This document shows, one piece after another, positions 1 through 5,196 of a DNA stretch of 5,196 bases. Both the position numbers and the translations under genes were made by a program. The DNA is taken from NCBI GenBank assembly GCA_027618625.1, contig JAQCER010000329.1, forward strand, positions 1 through 5,196, given 5' to 3'. The notes under the pieces are model-generated. The model was given only the letters and a program-made list of their open reading frames with translations, made no database searches and was not told where the DNA came from. This stretch comes from Verrucomicrobiota bacterium. GTDB lineage: Bacteria > Verrucomicrobiota > Verrucomicrobiia > Verrucomicrobiales > DEV007. How positions within the stretch are numbered: position 1 is the stretch's first letter; every line of letters starts with the position of its first letter.

Positions 1-3000
1 CAGCTCGTCGGGATCAGGCGCACGACCGAACGCACGCCAGTAGGCCTGAGTGAGCGGATCGTCGGCATCTTTCAATGAGGCAGCAAAGTGTTCCGCCAGT
101 TCACGGATCTCCGGGCTGTTGATGAAGACGAGCGCCTGCGTCGGCGTCGTAGTGACCGAGCGCTGCCCCTGACTGGTCAGGGTATCGGGCCAGTCGAAGA
201 GCTGGAGCGTTGGAACGAGCTGGCTCCGCTTGATCGTGAAATAGATGCTGCGACGCTTCATATTCTGGTCGAGCGTTCCGGCACCATAGAGCGCCGGATC
301 GAGTGCGCCACTCACTGCGAGGGCTGCATCGCGGACGGCTTCGGCTTCCAGACGTTGTGCGGATCGCTTCCACAGAAACCGATTCTCCGGATCCAGTCGC
401 TCGTTGTGCGCCCTCACTTCTTCACTATCCCCCAGGCGATAGACGCGGCTTACAAGGATCTGCCGGTGCAGGCGCTTGAGCTGCCATCCATTTTCGATGA
501 GATCGTTGGCCAGCCAATCGAGCAGCTCTGGGTGGCTCGGCGGCTCTCCCTGATAGCCGAAGTCGTTGGGTGTCGCCACCAGCCCTCTGCCAAAGTGATG
601 TTGCCAGATCCGATTCACGATCACACGCGCCAACAGGTGACCGGCACCGTGTTCCGTGTCGGTGAGCCAGTTGGCGACGGCGGAGCGGCGACCGGATGTC
701 TTCGTCTCGTCCGTCCGAGTCGAAGCCCGGGACTCCCAGCGACTCGCCGGACTCCCCGCTTCTGTGAGGACATTGAGAAACCCTAACGTTGCCACATCGC
801 CTTTCTGGTTCACGTCTCCACGCGTCAGGTGATACGACCTTTCGTAGAAATCAGGGATGCTGCCGCTGGAGGTGTTGAGCCGCATCGGTTTGACGTGAGA
901 ACCCTCGCTGCAGATCATCACGGTTTCGGGCTTCGGTCGCGTCGCCTCGTGAGCGGCAACCTGCGCCCGCAGTGCCTGCCAACCCGGATCGAGCACTTTG
1001 AAATGCTCAAGGGCGCGGCGGCGGCGGTCATCGTTCCATTCCCCTTCGTCGACGATTGCGCCGATATGTCTCGCGGCCAACTGCTCGGGACTCTCCGCAT
1101 CTCCAACGAAGTCGAGGCCGTCCGCTTCATGCGAGGACACCGCCAGTCGCAGCCGACCGATGGCATGCTGCTGGTTGTTCTCGAACTTGAGGACGAACAC
1201 AAGGTTTCCCAGCTTCCCTGTGAATGCCTCGGCGTTCTCGACTTTGTAGATGACGGCGTGATTCTTCCCGAACTCTGGATCAACCGCCCACGCCGACTTC
1301 TCATCCATGTCGATGGTCGCGGCTACCGGCAATCCGGTCTGCTCGAAGGTCGCCCGCGGCGCTGACAACTTCAGATCAACCGGCTTCATGCCTTCGCCTT
1401 CGGGTTTAAACGTGACCTTGAACTCTGTCAGGGCAAAGTTGCCGTTGACTGCGCGTCCCGGCCCGCCTTTGACGAGCGATTCGTCAGCCAGCGCCTCCAG
1501 CCTTACAGAGCGAAGAGCGTCGCCCGCAACCTGACCCGTGATCGTAAACGTGTCGGTGTCAGGATTGGCTCCAGTGGCCAGATACGAGCCATCACCAACA
1601 GTCTTGAATTCCGCGCCACCTGCAGAGGTCAGCTGGGTGGGAACGATCGCTTCCCACGACCCATTCTCGGCTGGTTCGTCCGCCTTGACTGGTCTCGATC
1701 CCAGCCAGGTGGTGAAGTGGTGCCCTAGTTGTGAATGCTCGTAGGTAGCAAGTTCTTCTTGAAGCTTCGAGTGTTGCGCTTCGAAGGCTGCCATCTTCCC
1801 TCGCTCGAGCTTCCACAGGTCCACTGGAACCTCCGTGCGCACGGTGGTCGTGAACGCGCTGAGCAAAGAATAGTAGTCGCGCACCGGAATGGGATCATAC
1901 TTGTGATCGTGGCAGCGGGCACAGCCGATCGTCGTCGCCAGCATCGCACTCCCCGTCGTGGCCAGCATGTCATCCAGTGCGTCGTAGCGGACACGTTCCG
2001 CCTCGGCGATCGTGATCTGCGTGGGAAAGACTCCAGCTCCCAGGAACCCGGTCGCCATCAGTGCGCGCGGGTCGTCCGCTGCAAGCTCGTCTCCTGCAAT
2101 CTGCCACCTGACGAACTGGTCGTAGGGCATGTCTTCGTTGAATGCCCGGATCACGAAATCCCGATAGTGGTAGGCAAAGGGCCGGTCGGAGTCGTGCTCA
2201 AATCCGTGGCTCTCGGCGAAGCGCGCCACATCGAGCCAGTGCCGCGCCCAACGTTCCCCGAAATGGTCGCTCTCCAGCAGCTCGTCGATCACCTTTTCGT
2301 AACCATCATCATCGTGGTCCGCCACAAACGCCTGCACCGCTTCGCGCGTGGGCGGCAGCCCGAGCAGATCAAACCACACACGTCGAAGCAACTTTGTTGG
2401 CTCCAACAGTGCCGAAGGCTGCAATCCGTGCGCTGCGTGTTGGGCGGCAATGAAACGGTCGATGGCATTCGTTGACCACTCCGCCGGGTCCACGGAGGGC
2501 GTTTCCGCTTTTTGCAATCGGCGATACGCCCAATAGTCACGGTCGTCCGCAGTCACCTCAAGAGGCGTATCCGCTTCTGCAACGGGTTGGGCCAGAGGTT
2601 TGTCGTAGGCCGCTCCCAGCGCGATCCATTTCTCGATCGCCTCCAGTTGACTGGCGGCGAGCATCGGCTTCTTCGGCGGCATGTAAGGTTCTTCCTGATG
2701 CGTCACATAGCCCAGCAGCGGACTCGCCTCAGGCCGTTCCGGAACGACCGCGACACCCTGGTCTCCACCTTTCAGGAGATCGGCTCGACTCGCCAGGCTG
2801 AAGCCCGATTTTACCTTCGCTCCGCCTCCGTGACATTCGAGGCAGTGCTCGCGAAATATAGGCACAACCTGATCTCGGAACAACTCGGAGCTCGCCGCCA
2901 TGCGCGAGGCGTGATCAGTTCCTCCCAACTCTCCTGCAAACCCCACGAGACCGCACGCCGTCGTCAGCAGACAGGTGATCACATAGGGCTGAAGTCGGGA

Positions 3001-3018
3001 AATCAGGTAGAATCTCAT
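1..3018 (-). CDS. Secreted PSCyt1 / DUF1549 (PSCyt2) / DUF1553 (PSD1) c-type cytochrome-like protein, C-terminus cut by the window edge
   Basis: I read this frame codon by codon: it is open for 1006 codons and runs off the left edge without a stop. Residues 1-28 look like a signal peptide (basic start, hydrophobic stretch about 12-28, likely cut after GFA), so the protein should be exported. PSCyt1 spans about 47-136, with heme motif CLECH at 59-63, a possible distal ligand Met113 in YMPPKKP, and the end motif EKWIALGA. DUF1549 spans about 160-395 (DYWAYR, NAIDRF, WFDLLGLPPT, GERWARHWLDVARF) and holds a second CxxCH, CARCH at 366-370. A helical linker (400-432) leads to a sandwich-like module at about 450-630. 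DUF1553 spans about 725-1006 (GDVNQKGDVATLGF, VNRIWQHHFGRGLV, HPELLDWLA, TPTQALVFINSPE). Family members usually continue a few tens of residues further. The biochemical role of the family is unsettled; heme binding is inferred from the motifs. Such genes are often followed by a DUF1501 gene, which would lie beyond the left edge. Start: ATG at 3018; an in-frame ATG at 3048 adds ten residues and cannot be excluded, since neither has a Shine-Dalgarno. Confidence 0.96.
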   Translation of the reverse strand, partial: MRFYLISRLQPYVITCLLTTACGLVGFAGELGGTDHASRMAASSELFRDQVVPIFREHCLECHGGGAKVKSGFSLASRADLLKGGDQGVAVVPERPEASPLLGYVTHQEEPYMPPKKPMLAASQLEAIEKWIALGAAYDKPLAQPVAEADTPLEVTADDRDYWAYRRLQKAETPSVDPAEWSTNAIDRFIAAQHAAHGLQPSALLEPTKLLRRVWFDLLGLPPTREAVQAFVADHDDDGYEKVIDELLESDHFGERWARHWLDVARFAESHGFEHDSDRPFAYHYRDFVIRAFNEDMPYDQFVRWQIAGDELAADDPRALMATGFLGAGVFPTQITIAEAERVRYDALDDMLATTGSAMLATTIGCARCHDHKYDPIPVRDYYSLLSAFTTTVRTEVPVDLWKLERGKMAAFEAQHSKLQEELATYEHSQLGHHFTTWLGSRPVKADEPAENGSWEAIVPTQLTSAGGAEFKTVGDGSYLATGANPDTDTFTITGQVAGDALRSVRLEALADESLVKGGPGRAVNGNFALTEFKVTFKPEGEGMKPVDLKLSAPRATFEQTGLPVAATIDMDEKSAWAVDPEFGKNHAVIYKVENAEAFTGKLGNLVFVLKFENNQQHAIGRLRLAVSSHEADGLDFVGDAESPEQLAARHIGAIVDEGEWNDDRRRRALEHFKVLDPGWQALRAQVAAHEATRPKPETVMICSEGSHVKPMRLNTSSGSIPDFYERSYHLTRGDVNQKGDVATLGFLNVLTEAGSPASRWESRASTRTDETKTSGRRSAVANWLTDTEHGAGHLLARVIVNRIWQHHFGRGLVATPNDFGYQGEPPSHPELLDWLANDLIENGWQLKRLHRQILVSRVYRLGDSEEVRAHNERLDPENRFLWKRSAQRLEAEAVRDAALAVSGALDPALYGAGTLDQNMKRRSIYFTIKRSQLVPTLQLFDWPDTLTSQGQRSVTTTPTQALVFINSPEIRELAEHFAASLKDADDPLTQAYWRAFGRAPDPDEL
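1128..1671 (-). other. Sandwich-like module inside the DUF1549/DUF1553 protein (residues about 450-630)
   Basis: This part of the large protein separates DUF1549 from DUF1553. It starts at NGSWEAIVPTQLTSAGG and runs through DTFTITGQV, LRSVRLEALAD, GPGRAVNGNFALTEFKV, GLPVAATIDMDEKSAWAV and ends near GRLRLAVSS. The alternating short hydrophobic strands, the 'GRAVNGNF..TEF' turn, the 'AATID' segment and the closing 'GRLRLAV' are typical of a jelly-roll, galactose-binding-like fold. Related modules sit at this position in other planctomycete DUF1549/DUF1553 proteins, as far as I recall. A role in binding sugar or another polymer is inference. Boundaries are approximate. Confidence 0.6.
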
Positions 3019-3078
3019 CCGGGGGGACAATAGACGATTCGCGGGCATCTGGCGAGATCAACCGACAGACAATCGTGC

Positions 3079-3099
3079 CTTTGGCCGAACTTTGGCCGA
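3079..3099 (-). promoter_or_regulatory. Tandem 10-bp direct repeat at 11-bp period upstream of the cytochrome gene
   Basis: On the minus strand TCGGCCAAAG occurs twice, exact, with one base between the copies (plus-strand CTTTGGCCGA at 3079-3088 and 3090-3099). The period of 11 bp is about one helical turn, as in binding sites of OmpR/PhoB-type response regulators and other head-to-tail dimers. It lies about 60 bp upstream of the ATG at 3018 and 30 bp upstream of the alternative ATG at 3048, where an operator or activator site would be expected. The regulator is unknown; chance duplication remains possible. Confidence 0.35.
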
Positions 3100-3152
3100 T
3101 TACCCTGAAGATGCCGCTTGGTTGCTTCAGTCATCGATCAGATCAAGTCCCG

Positions 3153-3329
3153 CTAGATCAGCTCCCGAATCGGCTTCGCGTTGCCTTCCACCAGGAAACG
3201 GGGGCGTCCGGAAATGTGGTCTACAAATGATTCCATGTCCCGTATTTTTGATTCTGTGAGGGAGTAAAACGTGTGGCGGAACTGACGTGACCTGTCAGCA
3301 TATGCGATCACTTGATCGCCATTCGTCAC
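3153..3329 (-). CDS. Doubtful small ORF (58 aa from GTG, or 27 aa from ATG at 3236), possible gene remnant
   Basis: The frame opens after a TAA at 3360-3362 and ends at TAG 3153-3155. The only usual starts are GTG at 3329, a later in-frame GTG, and ATG at 3236; none has a Shine-Dalgarno. The product is soluble and shows a plausible amphipathic pattern: SLTESKIRDMESFVDHI followed by GRPRFLVEGNAKPIRELI. The last third uses mostly G or C in third codon positions, as real genes here do; the first part less so. The spacing of SLT..K, F(V), RP, FLVEG.AK recalls the N-terminal part of Phd/YefM-type antitoxins, but this is a weak likeness from memory. It lacks a toxin-binding tail and no toxin gene is next to it. 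It may be a tiny gene, the decayed end of an older gene, or chance. Confidence 0.22.
   Translation of the reverse strand: MTNGDQVIAYADRSRQFRHTFYSLTESKIRDMESFVDHISGRPRFLVEGNAKPIRELI
3304..3319. repeat. 16-bp interrupted palindrome GCGATCA-CT-TGATCGC
   Basis: Two perfect 7-bp arms surround a 2-bp centre. It lies about 70 bp past the stop of the TPR gene and inside the doubtful small ORF. The short centre suits a dimeric regulator site better than a stable RNA hairpin, although a 6-bp stem with a 4-base loop could form. No T-run follows on either strand, so it is not a standard terminator. Function unknown. Confidence 0.35.
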
Positions 3330-3388
3330 ATCAGCAAGCTCGACGCACGAGGCTATCGCTTAGCTTTTTTTGTTTAATCGTTCAATCC

Positions 3389-4801
3389 TCACTCCGGTTC
3401 GTAGGTTTTCAGGTTCCGGAACAGCGCCAGCCTCTGTGCCAGCTTCGCCTCCAGATCCTGGTCGGAACCGGATTCGCGCAGGATGCCCAGGGCCTTTTCG
3501 GTGGCCTTGACGGCATCTTCGAATCTGCCGGCGGCGGCGTAGGCGACAGCGAGGGTAGCCAGTTGTGACGGTTGGGATTCGTTCCCCAGTTTCACGGCGC
3601 GTTCCGCCAATTCCACCACGCGAGACTGGGATCGCATGCTTTTGTCCCGGTGAGTGGCGAGGATCCAGGCGAGGTTGTTTAAAGCCAGCGCGTGTTCTGG
3701 ATCCAAGCGGACGGTGGATTCCCACGATGACGCGGCAAGATCCATGTTTCCACGGGTCACGGCACAGATTGCCATCTGGTGATGGGCCTCCGCGTTGTTC
3801 GGATCTTCCGCCAGCACGGCGTTCAATTCGACTTCGGCTTCATCCAGACGGTTCTGTTCTATCAGACTGCGACCCAGAGCGACGCGGGCCGCGTGGAAAT
3901 CGTCCAGGTTTTCCAGGGCCTTCCTGAAATAGCGGGCGGCGCCCTCGGGATCAGTTGCCTGCAACTCCAGACCCTGCTGGTACATCAGCGGCGCGTCGAA
4001 GAGGCCGCCGATCGCCGCCAGATCGTCCGCCGACATGTCCTCGTCGATTTCAGAATCCACCCAAAGTTGTTCCACGGTTCCGGCCGTGCTGGCGACCCAG
4101 GAAGTCGCCACTACATGGGAGATCAGAAACTGCTTGTTCCGGTTGCTCTGATCGAAACTTTCGAGCCGAAGCTTCATCAGCACCGGCAGCAACCCCGCCG
4201 GGCTCACTGCGGCTTCCACGGTCTGGAGAATGATTTTCTCGGTCACGGAGAATCGCCGGGCGTAACCGAAAATCACTTCCTCGCAGTCGGGAGCGCGGAG
4301 GACAAAAGAGGTATACTCCAGCGCGTCGGAGAAACCGTAGTTGTGATAGTTTCCCGGAACCACGGTAACCTGCATTTCCGCTTTCGACAGATCCCCGGCA
4401 AGGAGTTTGGCCCAGGCAGATTTGGCATCCGACCGCGCGTACGCATCCCAGTCGATCCGGAAACCGTCGCGTTGTTCCACCGCGCAGAGATAGCGTTCCT
4501 GACCATTCCGGAAATGAGCATAGTAGCCGTGGTACCAAAGGTCGAGCATTTGCGCTTGCCCGATATAATCAAGGGTAACGATGCCGGACTCCCACTCGTC
4601 CCCGATTGCTTCCAGCTGCTTCCGGACATCCACGGGATCGTAGGGCTCGCGAAGCAGCCCCATGCGTTCCTCCATGCTGGTTTCCTTTGCCACAAAGCGA
4701 TCCACAATTTCTTTGGGATCGAGATGTTCGGCAGGGGGCAGTTCCGGAGGTTTGGCCAACGGCGTCACCGGCGCCGAAGCATCCCCGTTTGATCCACCCA
4801 T
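3389..4801 (-). CDS. TPR-repeat protein with an uncharacterised N-terminal domain, probably cytoplasmic (470 aa)
   Basis: The complete frame runs from ATG 4801 to TGA 3389-3391. The start is well fixed: an in-frame TAA stands at 4865-4867 and none of the 21 codons between is ATG, GTG or TTG. There is no signal peptide or membrane segment; residues 1-27 are hydrophilic and proline-rich. Residues about 28-237 form a mixed alpha/beta domain (EIVDRFVAKETSMEERMGLL, ERYLCAVEQRDGFRIDWDAY, closing VVATSWV). It recalls from memory a domain of unknown function found in planctomycete and verrucomicrobial proteins, where a 'dG..vDW' strand is typical. Residues about 270-444 carry TPR units near 270-302, 303-336, 337-370, 371-408 (with a short insert after ATHRDK) and 411-444, showing the usual A/G/L/Y and DP pattern (DEAEVELNAVLAEDPNN, ALALNNLAWILATH, AGRFEDAVKATEKAL). 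TPRs bind partner proteins; partner and role are unknown here. The next gene upstream ends 109 bp away, the next downstream starts 370 bp away. Confidence 0.93.
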   Translation of the reverse strand: MGGSNGDASAPVTPLAKPPELPPAEHLDPKEIVDRFVAKETSMEERMGLLREPYDPVDVRKQLEAIGDEWESGIVTLDYIGQAQMLDLWYHGYYAHFRNGQERYLCAVEQRDGFRIDWDAYARSDAKSAWAKLLAGDLSKAEMQVTVVPGNYHNYGFSDALEYTSFVLRAPDCEEVIFGYARRFSVTEKIILQTVEAAVSPAGLLPVLMKLRLESFDQSNRNKQFLISHVVATSWVASTAGTVEQLWVDSEIDEDMSADDLAAIGGLFDAPLMYQQGLELQATDPEGAARYFRKALENLDDFHAARVALGRSLIEQNRLDEAEVELNAVLAEDPNNAEAHHQMAICAVTRGNMDLAASSWESTVRLDPEHALALNNLAWILATHRDKSMRSQSRVVELAERAVKLGNESQPSQLATLAVAYAAAGRFEDAVKATEKALGILRESGSDQDLEAKLAQRLALFRNLKTYEPE

Positions 4802-4910
4802 CCTGACATAGCCGAAGAGAATAGCTCGTTCCTCGCAACCTTGGGCTGGAGGTCGTAATCCCCGTTAGATTGGCGCAACGTGGGTACGGCCCAACTATCC
4901 TGGCCACGCT

Positions 4911-5196
4911 TCAGGGCTTGGTGGACGGAAGCGGCTCGACTGGCTCAAACTCGAAGCAAGCGAAGTTGTTACCTTTGCCATATTGAAAGGTGAGAAGTTG
5001 CGGGCCGGCCTCAGGGAACCGGATAGCGCCGATCGTCGCGAAGTTCCACTGATGATAATTCGCGGTCTGCACAGGGAGTCGGCAGGTTGCGGCAAGCTTG
5101 CCATTGAGGAAGAAGGTCACGGTGTTGGTCTGAAAGGCGTAGAGAGCTTTGATGCGATACGCGCCGGCGCGGGCGACGTTGACGGTGTAGTTGACA
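4911..5196 (-). CDS. C-terminal CBM6-like beta-sandwich module of a protein entering from the right edge (partial)
   Basis: The frame is open from the right edge to TGA 4911-4913, showing the last 94 residues; the start and the main domain lie outside. The visible part is all beta-type: NYTVNVARAGAYRIKALYA, then NTVTFFLNGKLAA, a loop with YHQWN, then FPEAGPQLLTFQYGKGNN and the last strand FACFEFEPVE, followed by a short tail. The 'YTV.V...G.Y.i...ya' opening, the 'v.f.lNG' strand and the 'G.q.lt..y..g....f.fe' end are the hallmarks of CBM6-like modules. These occur at the C-termini of secreted planctomycete and verrucomicrobial enzymes such as glycoside hydrolases and sulfatases. The enzyme type cannot be told from this piece. 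A GTG at 5120 lies inside the module and is not the real start, because the homologous first strand lies upstream of it. Confidence 0.85.
   Translation of the reverse strand, partial: VNYTVNVARAGAYRIKALYAFQTNTVTFFLNGKLAATCRLPVQTANYHQWNFATIGAIRFPEAGPQLLTFQYGKGNNFACFEFEPVEPLPSTKP

Larger units (their letters stand above)
3019..3388. other. 370-bp intergenic region between the TPR gene and the PSCyt1/DUF1549/DUF1553 gene
   Basis: This gap separates two genes that point the same way, so it should hold the end of the TPR transcript and the promoter of the cytochrome gene. I find no rho-independent terminator on the minus strand and no clear -35/-10 pair. It does hold a short open minus-strand frame (3153-3329 if begun at GTG), a 16-bp interrupted palindrome (3304-3319) and a tandem 10-bp repeat (3079-3099). 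Base composition looks less GC-rich by eye than in the flanking genes. I see no tRNA-like or CRISPR-like structure. Confidence 0.7.

Noticed and set aside
1010..1028. GCG/CGG-rich microrepeat
   Set aside because: It is in frame inside the large gene and encodes a short run of arginines (DDRRRRAL); ordinary for GC-rich coding DNA.
1735..2475. Plus-strand open frame of 246 codons, together with those at 88-786 and 829-1365
   Set aside because: All are antisense to the DUF1549/DUF1553 gene, which matches its families from end to end. None has a recognisable domain or a ribosome binding site.
3001..3048. Lipoprotein signal (lipobox) at Cys22 of the cytochrome protein
   Set aside because: The residues before the cysteine are T-T-A instead of an L-[AS]-[GA]-type lipobox, whereas a normal signal peptidase I site (GFA followed by G) follows a few residues later.
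3351..3371. Weak hairpin GCTA-TCGCT-TAGC followed by seven T on the plus strand, like a rho-independent terminator
   Set aside because: The sure stem is only 4 bp, with G-U pairs needed to extend it, and no plus-strand gene ends here. On the minus strand the T-run is an A-run in front of the hairpin, so it cannot end the TPR transcript in the standard way.
3779..4792. Plus-strand open frame of 337 codons
   Set aside because: It lies wholly antisense to the TPR gene, whose protein shows recognisable repeats and domains. The product of the plus frame is rich in His, Arg, Pro and Val with no family pattern, as expected for a shadow in GC-rich DNA.
4802..4910. Possible terminator or promoter in the 109-bp gap upstream of the TPR gene
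   Set aside because: Only a 4-bp stem (TGGG/CCCA) without a T-run is visible, and no convincing -35/-10 pair. Not enough to call either.

Overview
The window is GC-rich bacterial DNA. It most likely comes from a planctomycete, or a close relative in the Planctomycetota-Verrucomicrobiota group. The main evidence is the left-hand gene, which has the planctomycete-type order PSCyt1 (a c-type cytochrome domain), DUF1549 (PSCyt2) and DUF1553 (PSD1). This architecture is strongly expanded in that group. Every gene I can support lies on the minus strand, so transcription runs from right to left. No start codon has a convincing Shine-Dalgarno sequence, which is common in planctomycetes.

Layout in the direction of transcription: (1) 5196-4911, the last 94 residues of a protein that enters from the right edge; they form a CBM6-like beta-sandwich and end in a natural stop. 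(2) 4910-4802, a gap of 109 bp. (3) 4801-3389, a complete 470-residue protein with a poorly characterised N-terminal domain and a C-terminal array of about five TPR repeats, apparently cytoplasmic. (4) 3388-3019, a 370-bp gap holding a short open frame (possible tiny gene or remnant), a 16-bp interrupted palindrome, and a 10-bp motif repeated in tandem at an 11-bp period just upstream of the next gene. (5) 3018-1, a large secreted PSCyt1/DUF1549/DUF1553 protein. It is open for 1006 codons and leaves the left edge still in frame, probably only a few tens of residues short of its end.

The two flanking proteins fit the extracellular or periplasmic, polymer-degrading lifestyle of planctomycetes: one carries a carbohydrate-binding-like module, the other is a heme-binding protein with an internal sandwich domain. 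The 109-bp and 370-bp gaps do not suggest one tight operon. No tRNA, rRNA, CRISPR array, insertion sequence, transposase or phage gene was found. The long open frames on the plus strand are antisense shadows of the GC-rich genes. I see no convincing new multi-gene system. The least explained part is the 370-bp gap.
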